Positions 1 through 7,971 are shown, counted from the first letter of the stretch. The stretch is 51,147 nt of DNA from Planctomycetota bacterium (GCA_016235825.1 JACRIL010000053.1:1-51147); one strand, 5' to 3'. Numbers and translations are program-made. The notes: generated by a model not told the origin, from the letters alone.

Positions 1-1017
1 CCCGCCCCTGGGTGCCAGATAAACGCCGTTCTCGCAGTTGATCTGCGTCTGCCAGGTCGCCATGCCCATATCGACGGCGACCGCCGCGAAGACCGGCTTG
101 AGTGCGCTGCCCGGCTCGTAAGGATTGACGATAACCTTGTTGGTGCGGTTAGCCGCCGGCGTGGTTGAATATTCGTTGGGATCGTAGGATGGCGTAGAAT
201 ACATCGCCAGGATTTCGCCCGTATTCGGATCGGCCACAACGCCGACGGCCCACTTGGCCTTGTATTGTTCGTTCACCGCGTTGACGGCCGTCTGTAGCTG
301 CTCCTGGATCACCGAGTCAAGGCACAGATACACGTTCGCCCCGTCGCGGGGCCTGGTGCTCTGCTCCTCGATGGGCCAGATGGGCCTGCGCCGGGCGTCG
401 GCGACAAAAGCCCTCAGCCCGTCCTGGCCGTTGATGTATTTCTCGGCGAATAGTTCCATTCCCTCGCCGCCTTTGCCGTCTTTGGTCCGGAATCCAACCA
501 CGCACGAGCCGATCTGTCCCAGCGGATAATCCCTCCGCCATTCGTGCGTAATGCCGATTCCAGGCACTCGCATGGCCGTTACGTTCGCCGCCTCCTGGCC
601 TGTCAGTTCACGCTTCAGCCAGACGAACCGCCGGTCCTGGCGAAGCACGAGCATGTTCTGAAGATCAACCGGGCTTGAGTTGAGCGAAGGGGCGATTTGA
701 ATCGCCGATTCGGTCAGGTTCTTTTCGCCGATGAGTTCGGGATCGGCGTAGCAGCTGGGAACCTGGCTGGTTCCGGCAACCAGAACATAGCCGTGGCGGG
801 AGCGGGCGTAAATTCCGCCGGGCCTGGCGGGAACGGGAACCACGATCGTCTGCTGGCGCTGAACCTGGCTTACGGCCGGGGCCTGATATTGGCCCATCAT
901 TCCGACAAGACGCACGCACAGAGCCGGCAAGGCCAGCACAAGCGCGCCCAGCAGCAGTTCCAGCCGCCACTTGCCCGCCGCCGGAACCGCATTTTCTGTC
1001 GTCTCGTTCACGCTCAA
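1..1017 (-). CDS. ftsI: FtsI/PBP2-type penicillin-binding protein, N-terminal part, cut by window edge
   Basis: This is a septal peptidoglycan transpeptidase: one N-terminal membrane segment, a periplasmic dimerisation domain, then the penicillin-binding domain. Read in the frame that opens near 1017, it shows a hydrophobic segment at about residues 17-38 (LELLLGALVLALPALCVRLV), then RPGGIYARSRHG, the usual bitopic-PBP signature. Near the window edge is EPGSALKP, which contains the SxxK active-site serine and lysine. The SxN and KTG motifs lie beyond position 1. Start: TTG at 1017 lies 7 nt after AAGAGGAA, whereas GTG at 1011 is 13 nt away, so TTG is preferred but not certain. It follows the FtsL-like gene, as expected for a division cluster. 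No long open frame is conspicuous here because of the unusual start and the missing stop. Confidence 0.85.
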   Translation of the reverse strand, partial: MSVNETTENAVPAAGKWRLELLLGALVLALPALCVRLVGMMGQYQAPAVSQVQRQQTIVVPVPARPGGIYARSRHGYVLVAGTSQVPSCYADPELIGEKNLTESAIQIAPSLNSSPVDLQNMLVLRQDRRFVWLKRELTGQEAANVTAMRVPGIGITHEWRRDYPLGQIGSCVVGFRTKDGKGGEGMELFAEKYINGQDGLRAFVADARRRPIWPIEEQSTRPRDGANVYLCLDSVIQEQLQTAVNAVNEQYKAKWAVGVVADPNTGEILAMYSTPSYDPNEYSTTPAANRTNKVIVNPYEPGSALKPVFAAVAVDMGMATWQTQINCENGVYLAPRGG

Positions 1018-1075
1018 GAATCCGTTCCTCTTGGCGCCGCGCCATCCATGACTGACAGCCCAAAAACTCGCGGCG

Positions 1076-1369
1076 TTATCTTGCCCTGGCGCCGCCGGCT
1101 CCGACCGGCCTGTCCGCGCTGGCGACCGTGCCGCCGGGCCGGCTCTTGTCGATCATGTCAATCGCCATCGCGTCGGCCTGAGCGCGGATGAATTGCGGCG
1201 TTACCAGCCTGCCCAGCGTTACCTGCCTGTCCCACAAATCGCGGCGAATCCGGACGTTCTTGAGTTCAAGCTGCTGAATCTCATGACGAACGGCCACCTC
1301 GCCCCGCTTCATCTGCACGAGACAGACAGCCGCGCACGCCATCGCCGCTATGAACAGGCCTATCTTCAT
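1076..1369 (-). CDS. FtsL-like short membrane protein
   Basis: A 97-residue bitopic protein. Residues 4-20 form one membrane helix (GLFIAAMACAAVCLVQM), followed by a heptad-like charged stretch (VRHEIQQLELKNVRIRRDL) that fits a coiled coil. Size, topology and position directly before ftsI match FtsL, which bridges FtsB/FtsQ and the FtsWI synthase in the septum. FtsL is poorly conserved in sequence, so the call rests on architecture and context. Its ATG overlaps the stop of the upstream LysM gene by 4 bp (ATGA), implying translational coupling. Confidence 0.65.
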   Translation of the reverse strand: MKIGLFIAAMACAAVCLVQMKRGEVAVRHEIQQLELKNVRIRRDLWDRQVTLGRLVTPQFIRAQADAMAIDMIDKSRPGGTVASADRPVGAGGARAR

Positions 1370-2115
1370 GTCCCGCGATTGCCCGCCGGTATCTCAATCT
1401 CCAGACCGACCGGCAGATTGTCCGGATTCCTGATCCTGTCCCTGTTGGCGTCCAGCAGTTTGCGGACGGCCGCATTGCTGGCATCCTTGAGTTCCTGCCT
1501 GGCGATCTTGGTCAGGCTGTCGCCCTTGCGGACGACGTAAACCCGCCTGGCCGGGTTCTGCCGGGCCTGATTTGCGGCCTGGCCTTGAGTCTGAAAGTGA
1601 TTCCTGAGCTGGTCCAGGTCCATTTCTCGAACAGACAGGCCGGGTGCGGCGATTGGCCCGCTTGGCGCCGGATTCGGCGCTGGCCGGGCCTCGCGAACGG
1701 TGAAATCCGTGCCAGCCACGATCTCGGCCGCGACAGGACCGGATCGCCCGGCAGTCGAATGATACTGCCCGGCTGCGTCCGGTCGAACCGCCGCCGGCAA
1801 AACGGATTCGGGCGGCGAGCTGATGATCAACTGCGCCCGCTCCGGATTGGCCCGGTCCGCCGCCCGCTCGCGAACGTTAGAGCCGTCGCGAGCCATGGCG
1901 TCGTCGCGGGTCTGGTTGGACCTGCAAATCTCGGCGGCAACATTCTGCACCACCGGGGCCTGCGTGAAATACTGCGATTTGTCGCACGGTTGCGTGCTGC
2001 CGGTCTTTTCGGCCGGGGCCGCCCCCGTCGGGCCGTTAAGCCCGCTGAGAATGAAACCGAATGCGATTATGAATATCAGCCCCAGCAGCAGGCCGACCCG
2101 CGTTTCCCTTGTCAT
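1366..2115 (-). CDS. membrane-anchored LysM-domain protein
   Basis: A 249-residue protein with an N-terminal anchor (LLLGLIFIIAFGFILSGL) then a long Pro/Ala-rich low-complexity linker. One LysM domain closes the protein, from YVVRKGDSLTKIARQ to LPVGLEIEIPAG. LysM binds N-acetylglucosamine in peptidoglycan, so the protein probably tethers the inner membrane to the wall at the division site. An ATG at 2130 is in frame, but the one at 2115 is preceded by GGAGG at 8 nt and gives a normal anchor. It lies 28 bp after rsmH and overlaps the FtsL-like gene. A LysM protein at this place between rsmH and ftsL is not part of the classical dcw order. No catalytic domain is visible. Confidence 0.8.
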   Translation of the reverse strand: MTRETRVGLLLGLIFIIAFGFILSGLNGPTGAAPAEKTGSTQPCDKSQYFTQAPVVQNVAAEICRSNQTRDDAMARDGSNVRERAADRANPERAQLIISSPPESVLPAAVRPDAAGQYHSTAGRSGPVAAEIVAGTDFTVREARPAPNPAPSGPIAAPGLSVREMDLDQLRNHFQTQGQAANQARQNPARRVYVVRKGDSLTKIARQELKDASNAAVRKLLDANRDRIRNPDNLPVGLEIEIPAGNRGT

Positions 2116-2143
2116 GGCAATGGCCTCCATGCCTTAGCCTGTC

Positions 2144-3049
2144 CTATAAAATCCTTTGTATCCCGCGGAGCTTCGCCGACCTGCTCCTGGGGTTTTGGGC
2201 GACTTCGCCGGCCGACGCGGTCAGCGGTTTTTTGTTGAGCAATTTTGCTCCGCCCGACGCGGCCCATGCGGCAAAGGCCCGCTTCACCGGCCCGTCTTCC
2301 AGCGAGTGAAAGCTGATAATCGCCGCCCTGCCGCCGACGGCCAGCACTCGCGGCAGCGACTCCAGCAGCTGCCTGAGATTTTCCGGCTCGTCGTTGACCG
2401 CCATTCGCAACGCCTGGAACGTCCGCGTCGCCGGATGCACGCCCCGACGCGACTCGTGTGCCTGCCGGGGATATGCGGCCGCGACTATCCTGGCCAGTTC
2501 GCCGGTCCGCAGGATCGGCCCGCGCTTCCTTGCGGCCGATATCGCTCGGGCGATCCGCCTGCTGTACCGCTCCTGGGCGAACTGAAAAATAATGTCGGCC
2601 AGACGCTCTTCGTCCAGCCCGTTGACCAGGTCCGCGGCGGTCTTTTCTATTCGGTTGTCAAGCCGCATGTCCAGCGGCCCGTCGGCCTGAAAACTCAGGC
2701 CCCTTGCCGGATCGTCCAACTGGGCCGAACAGACGCCGAGGTCCGCAAGAACGATGTCGGCAAATTCGCGGCCCGCATGGGCCAGAACTTCCCCGATCCG
2801 GGCGAAGTTGGCCTGAAAAAGCCGCACATTCTGCCCGAACCGCTCAAACCGGGTCTTGGCGGACACCAGATTCCGTTCGTCTACGTCGAGGCCGATAAGC
2901 AGGGCGTCCTGCCCTGCCTGCTGCATCAGCAACTCGGCGTGTCCGCCAAGACCCAAGGTACAATCTACAATACAACAGCCCGCGACCGGCGCGAGCAGGC
3001 CCACGACCTCCGTGGCCATTACGGGCGCGTGTCTTGCCAAGCCATCCAT
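2144..3049 (-). CDS. rsmH: 16S rRNA (cytosine1402-N4)-methyltransferase RsmH (MraW)
   Basis: SAM-dependent methyltransferase that N4-methylates C1402 in the ribosomal P site. The protein opens with RHAPVMATEVVGLLAP and the SAM motif DCTLGLGGHAELL. It then has LIGLDVDERNL, ADIVLADLGVCSAQLDDPARGLSF and, near the C-terminus, AIISFHSLEDGPVKRAF, which together are diagnostic of RsmH. Length is 301 residues, normal for the family. An in-frame ATG at 3085 would add a basic 12-residue leader, but ATG 3049 has AGGTG at 5 nt and matches the usual family start, so it is preferred. It is the second recognisable gene of the mraZ cluster, separated from mraZ by a small ORF. Confidence 0.95.
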   Translation of the reverse strand: MDGLARHAPVMATEVVGLLAPVAGCCIVDCTLGLGGHAELLMQQAGQDALLIGLDVDERNLVSAKTRFERFGQNVRLFQANFARIGEVLAHAGREFADIVLADLGVCSAQLDDPARGLSFQADGPLDMRLDNRIEKTAADLVNGLDEERLADIIFQFAQERYSRRIARAISAARKRGPILRTGELARIVAAAYPRQAHESRRGVHPATRTFQALRMAVNDEPENLRQLLESLPRVLAVGGRAAIISFHSLEDGPVKRAFAAWAASGGAKLLNKKPLTASAGEVAQNPRSRSAKLRGIQRIL

Positions 3050-3065
3050 GGCCGGCACCTGCTTC

Positions 3066-3452
3066 TTACGCCCGCCCCGCCGCATTAGCCACGGCGTCGC
3101 CCCAGCGAACTGGGCCGCTCAGCGCATCCTGCGCGTCGGCTGAAAATTGAACCTGGGCATACCCGCCTCCCAACGCCTGAACCGCTGCCAGCCGGCGTGC
3201 CAGTTGCATGAGGCGCTGCCTTGCCCCGCCGTTTAACTTCGACGGATGCGCCAACTGACTTCGCAGTTCGCTCAGACTCCCCGCCGGACATCCTTGCCGT
3301 TTGGTCGGTCCGTTCTGGGCGTTTTGGTAGGTGAGCATGCTGGACTCCTTTCGCACCAGGTTTCCATCCGGCAGGCATTCCGGCCCGGTCCGTGGGCCCT
3401 TTCCGGCTGATCCTTCAGCCGGGCCTGCCAGATGAGTGTCTTGGGTTTTCAT
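3066..3452 (-). CDS. small hypothetical protein between mraZ and rsmH
   Basis: Function not recognised. The 128-codon frame overlaps the mraZ stop by 4 bp (ATGA) and its first ATG has AGGA at about 8 nt. A second in-frame ATG at 3338 is preceded by AAAGGAG at 6 nt, an even better site, giving a 90-residue product that starts MLTYQNAQNG. The C-terminal half is Ala/Leu/Arg-rich and probably helical (ARQRLMQLARRLAAVQALGGG). No membrane segment, signal or metal motif is visible. Two ribosome sites in an otherwise tightly packed operon favour a real gene. Which start is used cannot be decided from sequence alone. Confidence 0.5.
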   Translation of the reverse strand: MKTQDTHLAGPAEGSAGKGPRTGPECLPDGNLVRKESSMLTYQNAQNGPTKRQGCPAGSLSELRSQLAHPSKLNGGARQRLMQLARRLAAVQALGGGYAQVQFSADAQDALSGPVRWGDAVANAAGRA

Positions 3453-3916
3453 GACGGCTTTTCCTGGCTGTTGAGCCGGTCAGCCGCCTCGTACAACATC
3501 TCGCCGTAGTTGGCGAGGTTCTGCTCGACGTGCCGCTTCCAGGCCTCCGCCGCCCAGATTTCGACGTGATCGTCCGAGGAGGCCAACGTCACGTCCCCGG
3601 ACACGTCAGCAAGCTTCATCGTCTCTTCCGACAGCACCACCCGCCCCTGCGCGTCGTGCTTGAGCACCTGGCCGAGCGAGAACATCAGGCCCAGCTTGTG
3701 CACGTCCCGGCTTGGCAGGGCTGACTTCTTCATCTTCCCAAGCAGCAGACGATAGTATCGGTCCGGATACATCCACAGCCGCTTCTCCGGACCTATGATT
3801 ACGATAAAGTTTTCCCCATCTTCGGCCGGGACGATCTGCTCGCGTATGGCGGCAGGTATCGCCAGCCGCCGCTTCGCGTCTATCGTCGCATCGTAATGTC
3901 CGAAGAAGACTGCCAT
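3449..3916 (-). CDS. mraZ: division/cell wall cluster transcriptional repressor MraZ
   Basis: MraZ is an AbrB-fold, ring-forming DNA-binding protein that represses its own dcw operon. The protein carries both MraZ repeats: one near residues 8-20 (YDATIDAKRRLAI) and one in the middle (HDAQGRVVLSEETMKLA), followed by a helical tail. Length is 155 residues from ATG 3916, close to the family's 140-160. The frame is open upstream to 4009, but that extension starts with an unrelated hydrophobic leader and would overlap the promoter. ATG 3916 has AAAGGA upstream. As the first gene of the minus-strand cluster, it is expected to autoregulate through sites just upstream. Confidence 0.93.
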   Translation of the reverse strand: MAVFFGHYDATIDAKRRLAIPAAIREQIVPAEDGENFIVIIGPEKRLWMYPDRYYRLLLGKMKKSALPSRDVHKLGLMFSLGQVLKHDAQGRVVLSEETMKLADVSGDVTLASSDDHVEIWAAEAWKRHVEQNLANYGEMLYEAADRLNSQEKPS

Positions 3917-3929
3917 TTCTACTTGGTCC

Positions 3930-3969
3930 TTTGCACCACCAACTGGTATAGTTAGGGAATTTACACCAC
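3930..3969 (-). promoter_or_regulatory. possible MraZ operator/promoter region
   Basis: Two near-identical decamers, GTGGTGCAAA and GTGGTGTAAA on the minus strand, lie exactly 30 bp apart (3930-3939 and 3960-3969), just upstream of mraZ. Between them is a -10-like CTATACC. Known MraZ boxes are short G-rich direct repeats at helical spacing in the mraZ promoter. The 30-bp phasing (about three turns) fits this idea, but the motif is not the textbook one. Confidence 0.35.
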
Positions 3970-4009
3970 AAACAGGGACAACCGCAAGAAAAAAAAACAC
4001 CAAATTCAA

Positions 4010-4728
4010 CTTTTTTTATTGTCGTCTTTGCAGCTATCCTGAAAACAAACCGGCAAACGCCGGCCGGGCCATATCAACCCGTAATCCATTTATCGGTATA
4101 CCCTCTTGCCCAACATGAGAAAAATTATCAACAATCTCCGCCGCTTGGCCGTAAAATTTTCAACCCAACAGATGATTTTATGCAACATCCTTATTTACAA
4201 GATGTTATATGGCAGATTACGTAGCCGATTTTCGCGGCAAGAGGTAAAAACGGGTGCCATCGGCCGCATCAATTTGCGGCCGTGTGCTTTTTTGAAACCT
4301 CAAAGACCGGATAATGTGGGCGGGACGCCCGCGTCATACTTTCTACACAACGCAGGTGGGACGCCTACACCACAAACCACTCGTTCGCGCCACGGCAGAA
4401 GCACTGAAATCCGGGAATACCCTGACCGACAAGTCCCGCTCGATTCGCATAACCGTGCGGGATGAAACGACGGCCGGGAATTGTTGCCCGGTCTTGATGA
4501 TGCGAGTTATAATGACGCACGAAAGATCGGACGAAGGAAATAAGGATAAATGAGGATGCACTGCTCGATTCCCGGGTCAAGACCGCACTGCCCTCCGCTT
4601 CCGGCTTCGCTGAAGCTACGCCGGACAAGCCGCCAAAAGGCTTCACGCAGGACAGTGGCACCGCGTTTGGAATGCTCCTGACTTGCGCCAACAGCCCTTT
4701 ATCCTTCGATAAGAATCACAGGGTAACC
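4010..4728. other. intergenic region with hairpin repeats, no convincing gene
   Basis: About 700 bp between the divergent mraZ cluster and the next plus-strand gene. AT-rich DNA (4100-4210) is followed by the hairpin repeat at 4221-4293. Then come short palindromic modules also seen elsewhere in the window, such as GGGCGGGACGCCCG near 4318 and a GCTTCCGGCTTCGC...GCCGGACAAG module near 4598-4632. An open plus-strand frame at 4106-4465 runs through these repeats, has no Shine-Dalgarno site and no protein-like character, so it is not called. Confidence 0.7.
4221..4293 (+). repeat. hairpin repeat, copy 1 (terminator-like)
   Basis: The segment begins GTAGCC, contains TTTTCGCGGC and AAAAACGGGTGCCA, then a perfect 8-bp stem (CGGCCGCA/TGCGGCCG, loop TCAATT, 4261-4282) and ends in a run of six T at 4288. 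Sister copies lie at 15417-15502 and, expanded, at 15741-15867. The stem sequence differs between copies (CGGCCGCA here, TGCTCGCA at 15469) while the flanks are kept, so pairing is conserved by covariation. The T-run would let it act as an intrinsic terminator on the plus strand. Confidence 0.6.
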
Positions 4729-5415
4729 ATGCAGAAAAGGAATAAAATACTCATAATCAGCGGGCCGCATGCCAATGAAAGCTGCTCGCCGATTTTTGCC
4801 GACAAAACATACGAAAAGCTTCTTGAACTTGATGTATCCGTGGAAATCATCCGGATTCCCCATGCATATACGCTTTTGGCTAACCTGGATGACCCCCAAA
4901 ACAGTATTCCCGACTACTGCATTCCCAGGGTTCCAGGCATGCTCGACATGGATTTAGAGGGATTTACGGGGGATGGTATTATTCGGCAGAAGTATCCCGA
5001 ATCATTAGTTTTTGAATTCCACTGCGGCAAGGGACTGTATGCAAGGATTGCCCCCGATAAGCCGATCAGGGATTATCGAATAGGCGAATTTTATAAACAT
5101 GGAATGTTCGTACAGGACTTCAAGTATGAGATAGCCTGGTGGCGGAATATCTCAGCGGGGGGCACTCCTGGAAAGACACTCATTGAGATGCCCGTGGTGC
5201 AGAAAACCGTAAACCAGGACAGGATTGACATGCGAATGCGTCGGCTTGAGGAATTGGCCAAGAAGGGATACACCATACAAGAAGGGGCTATTGACGCATA
5301 CTTCAAACATGAAGCGGATATTGCCGAGACTGCCCGCCGGGGGCTCCTTGGTGAAGAAATGATTAATAAATTGGCAGCATGGATGGCCGGCATTGCTGGA
5401 GAAGGCGAAAAATGA
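4729..5415 (+). CDS. M14-like zinc hydrolase (AstE/aspartoacylase-type), predicted
   Basis: A 228-residue soluble protein. LIISGPHANESCSP at residues 8-21 resembles the HxxE zinc-binding motif of M14 carboxypeptidases and succinylglutamate desuccinylase/aspartoacylase proteins (His14, Glu17 as ligands). FEFHCGKG at 95-102 supplies a plausible third ligand, His98. The start is ATG 4729 (MQKRNKIL), because the upstream extension is not protein-like. The ribosome site is weak. No signal peptide is present, so it should be cytoplasmic. The substrate cannot be inferred. A REP-like hairpin pair follows its stop directly. Family assignment is by motif only. Confidence 0.5.
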   Translation: MQKRNKILIISGPHANESCSPIFADKTYEKLLELDVSVEIIRIPHAYTLLANLDDPQNSIPDYCIPRVPGMLDMDLEGFTGDGIIRQKYPESLVFEFHCGKGLYARIAPDKPIRDYRIGEFYKHGMFVQDFKYEIAWWRNISAGGTPGKTLIEMPVVQKTVNQDRIDMRMRRLEELAKKGYTIQEGAIDAYFKHEADIAETARRGLLGEEMINKLAAWMAGIAGEGEK

Positions 5416-5422
5416 CTGGAGC

Positions 5423-5497
5423 GGGTGCCATAAGCTTGCTTGCAAACTGTGCAGATCAGGTTTTGGAACACGGCTTGCGAGCAAGCCGTGCCACCAG
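5423..5497. repeat. inverted pair of GTGG-palindrome repeats (BIME-like)
   Basis: Two palindromes face each other just after the stop of the upstream gene. The right one, read on the minus strand, is GTGG followed by CACGGCTTGC and its inverse around a TCG-type centre. The left one is a degenerate copy starting GGGTGCCATAAGCTTGC. A similar palindrome, CACGGTTTGCAAGCAAACCGTG-like, sits at 9359-9390. A GTGG/GTAG tetranucleotide next to a hairpin is the hallmark of REP sequences. Confidence 0.6.
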
Positions 5498-5517
5498 CCA
5501 CTGAAACGAGATAGATC

Positions 5518-6213
5518 ATGTCCCTTGACGTGTATGTAATGCCGATGTGGCGTTTCAAGGCGGGCGACGCCGAGACCGCCGTGCAGCAACTTGGCGGCGA
5601 CAAGGCGCTCATGATTACTCCGGGAGGCATCCTGAGTTGGAAACGCTTTAAAGCTTCTCTTTCCCGTTTTCAGGCCAAACGACAGGTGCGACGGATTGTC
5701 GCCGAGGCCGAGAAGGAATTGAACATTCGCATTGAGTGGAATGACGAGGGAAACGTAGTTCATTCCCAACAGGCATCTTGGGGATTCGAGGCGTTACGGG
5801 CTTACGCCAAATGGCTTGATCTGCAGGATTGTTTTCCAACATTTGACGATCCGCCCGAAAACAACTTTTACAAGCATCCCGCATTGATATGGAAAGAAGA
5901 TCGCCGGACATTCCGGTTTTCGCACATAATCGATCATGATTGCTATAGCGGTTATTACGTCCCCTGCCGATTTGATCGCGTTGTGTACGTCGAACCGTTC
6001 CAATCGTTTGGGCGTTTTACCTTCCACCACAGTTTTGGCTCGTCGTACACCCTGGCGGCACAACTTGATACACTTGAAAAATATCTTCCCTCAAATGTTG
6101 ATTCCAAAGTCTCCGCCGACAGTTGCAATCCGATTCTCGCCGGGTTCAATACGCTGAAAGAACTTGCCTCGAAAAGCATTGAGCATCAACTTCCGATTAT
6201 TTTTTGGGGATAA
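5518..6213 (+). CDS. hypothetical protein, 231 residues
   Basis: Not recognised. A soluble, aromatic-rich protein starting MSLDVYVMPMWRFKAGD. The first 100 residues alternate charged helices (SRFQAKRQVRRIVAEAEKEL) with strands. The middle is rich in His, Phe and Tyr (HIIDHDCYSGYYVPCRFD; FGRFTFHHSFGSSYTLA). No signal peptide, membrane helix or nucleotide-binding motif is seen. GAGA lies upstream of ATG 5518. It stands alone between two repeat-bearing gaps, and the MSLDVYVMP opening resembles small immunity/accessory-type proteins, but that is only an impression. Confidence 0.6.
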   Translation: MSLDVYVMPMWRFKAGDAETAVQQLGGDKALMITPGGILSWKRFKASLSRFQAKRQVRRIVAEAEKELNIRIEWNDEGNVVHSQQASWGFEALRAYAKWLDLQDCFPTFDDPPENNFYKHPALIWKEDRRTFRFSHIIDHDCYSGYYVPCRFDRVVYVEPFQSFGRFTFHHSFGSSYTLAAQLDTLEKYLPSNVDSKVSADSCNPILAGFNTLKELASKSIEHQLPIIFWG

Positions 6214-6228
6214 TCGCATCCGCGCATG

Positions 6229-6322
6229 TCAGGATTTGGCAGAACTGCCGGCCAGGATTTCATCGACGAAGTGCCTGTCGTTTGCGCAGACGGGGACTTT
6301 GTATTGTCCGCCGAGTTTGTCC
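6229..6322 (-). pseudogene. remnant: duplicated C-terminus of a GH3-family gene
   Basis: On the minus strand this stretch reads DKLGGQYKVPVCANDRHF then VDEILAGSSAKS and a TGA stop. This is a diverged copy of the end of the intact GH3 gene (GGQHKVPVCANDRKYVDEIL) on the other side of the repeat at 6330-6448. The frame is intact but has no start or upstream body. It is either the tail of a lost tandem paralogue or the original 3' end displaced by the repeat. Confidence 0.8.
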
Positions 6323-6329
6323 GTAGAAA

Positions 6330-6448
6330 AGTAGCATGGGCATCCTGCCCATGAGTATCACGGCCGTCTCGGCCGTGGTTTTGTTGTTTTTCTGGCTATG
6401 CAGGGGCAAGATGCCCCTGATACTCACGGGCGAGACGCCCGTGCTACT
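6330..6448. repeat. BIME-like element, copy 1 (119 bp)
   Basis: The element is a nested inverted repeat. The outer arms are AGTAGCA and TGCTACT, and the inner arms are TGAGTATCA and TGATACTCA. Four small hairpins sit between them (TGGGCATCCTGCCCA, CGGCCGTCTCGGCCG, GGGGCAAGATGCCCC, CGGGCGAGACGCCCG). So GTAG plus palindrome occurs at both ends in opposite orientation, the BIME layout. A second copy is at 27743-27894. It overlaps the last codons of the GH3 gene. Confidence 0.85.
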
Positions 6449-7971
6449 GCACTGCCCGCTAAAATTTCATCCACGTATTTTCTGTCGTTAGCGCAGACGG
6501 GGACTTTGTGCTGTCCGCCGAGTTTTCCTCGTTTTGCCATCCAGTTGTAGAAGGTTCCTTCCGGCACGGCTGTAACCTCAACGCCAGTCATGCCCAGGTC
6601 GCCGCGGCGTTTGATGGAATAATCGTTGTTGAGCCGGAGCAGTTCGGCGTCGATGGCGCGGGCGAAGGCGGCCATGTCGGCCGGCGGGTCGTGGAATTCC
6701 ACCACGTACTGATGCGCCCCGACGCGATGGTCCTTGTCGGGATATCTGGGCGCGGCGGTGAACTCGACCACCGGAGCGCCGCACGCCTCGGCCGCCGCCG
6801 CCACCGCCGCCGACACCTGCTCGCCGATTATATTCTCGCCGAACGCGTTTATGAAATGCCTGTTCCGTCCGGCAAAGACGATCCGGGGCGGGCGGAGGCT
6901 GACGAACCGCACCACGTCGCCGATGTCGTAGGCCCACAGGCCGGCGTTGGTGTTCAGGACAAGGCTGTAAGGCACATCGAGCCGGACCTGTTCGATGGTC
7001 AGCCTGGTCGCGTCTGGCCTGCCCCACTCGGAAAGCGGCACGAACTCGTAAAAAATCCCGTTGTCGGTCAGCAGTTCCATCCCAGGATCGTCCGCCCGAT
7101 CCTGGATCGCGATAAAACCCTCCGAGGCTGGATAAACTTCCAGAAAATCCAGCCTGTGCGACGGGTCGAAATATTTCAGGAACGTCGGGCGGAACGGCGC
7201 GAAATTCACCCCGCCGTGCACGAACAGCCGCAGGTTCGGCCAAACCCTGCTTATGCCTCCTTCCGGCGGCAGGCCCCTGAGCCGGCAGACGTGGTCGAAA
7301 AGAATCTTCACCCAGCTCGGCATGCCGGTTACGAAGCGGACATCGAGCGATTCGACCCGCCGTGCGACGGCCTGAATCTTCTGCTCCCACGACGAGATCA
7401 GGGCCAGGTCCTTGCCCGGCTCGTATCTGGTCGTCAGAGGCCAGCGGATCGACCGCGTGGCGATGCCCGAAAGATCGCCGACCATCGCCCCGTTCTCGAT
7501 GCGGGTCAGGGCGGTCGAGCCGCCCAGGAACAGCATCTTGCCGTCGAAGACCGAAGCGATCATCCCCGGCCCGCGCCGGCCGTAATAGGCGAATATTGAC
7601 AGCGCGGCGGCGGCGTTGGATTTGTTCATTTGCGAACTGATCGGAATATGCTTGTCGCCGGCGGTCGTGCCGGAGGTCTGGGCAAAGAATTTTATCCGCC
7701 CCGGCCAGGATACGTCGGCCTGGCCGTCGCGAATCCGCCGGAACATGTCCAGCCGGCCGACGTAATCGGCCACCGGCACGGCCTTGACGAAATCGGCGTG
7801 CGTCCGGATGGATCTGAAATCGTGCTCTTTGCCGAACCACGTTCCGGCGGCGGTCCGCAACAGCGATTGAAACGTCCGGTTTTGCGATCCCGCGGGGTCC
7901 GCCGCGGCCCGGGCCAACCGGCGATCCATCCGGCGAAAATAAAAGCCGGCCGCCAGCGACAGCAGGCTCAC
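6424..7971 (-). CDS. GH3-family acyl-adenylating (acyl-acid amido synthetase-like) enzyme
   Basis: Member of the GH3 branch of the ANL superfamily, which activates a carboxylic acid with ATP and, in plants, conjugates it to an amino acid. The bacterial substrates are unknown. Residues 95-110 contain the P-loop-like FFAQTSGTTAGDKHIPIS, the GH3 version of the ANL motif. Later come FLEVYPASEGFIAIQ, LVLNTNAGLWAYDIGDVVRF and NAFGENIIGEQV, all typical of GH3. GTG 7971 overlaps the stop of the upstream hydrolase (GTGA) and has AGAGGT at 8 nt, giving 515 residues. The final residues (VARASRP) and the stop are encoded by the inserted BIME. A duplicated, diverged 3' end lies beyond it. Partner in a two-gene operon with an alpha/beta hydrolase. 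Confidence 0.88.
   Translation of the reverse strand: MSLLSLAAGFYFRRMDRRLARAAADPAGSQNRTFQSLLRTAAGTWFGKEHDFRSIRTHADFVKAVPVADYVGRLDMFRRIRDGQADVSWPGRIKFFAQTSGTTAGDKHIPISSQMNKSNAAAALSIFAYYGRRGPGMIASVFDGKMLFLGGSTALTRIENGAMVGDLSGIATRSIRWPLTTRYEPGKDLALISSWEQKIQAVARRVESLDVRFVTGMPSWVKILFDHVCRLRGLPPEGGISRVWPNLRLFVHGGVNFAPFRPTFLKYFDPSHRLDFLEVYPASEGFIAIQDRADDPGMELLTDNGIFYEFVPLSEWGRPDATRLTIEQVRLDVPYSLVLNTNAGLWAYDIGDVVRFVSLRPPRIVFAGRNRHFINAFGENIIGEQVSAAVAAAAEACGAPVVEFTAAPRYPDKDHRVGAHQYVVEFHDPPADMAAFARAIDAELLRLNNDYSIKRRGDLGMTGVEVTAVPEGTFYNWMAKRGKLGGQHKVPVCANDRKYVDEILAGSAVARASRP

Noticed and set aside
4106..4465. 119-codon plus-strand frame between mraZ and the M14-like gene
   Set aside because: No Shine-Dalgarno site, and it contains the hairpin repeat and other palindromic modules.
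6578..7840. 420-codon frame on the same strand as GH3 in another register
   Set aside because: Very Arg/Gly-rich, no domain. The overlapping GH3 frame has clear family motifs.
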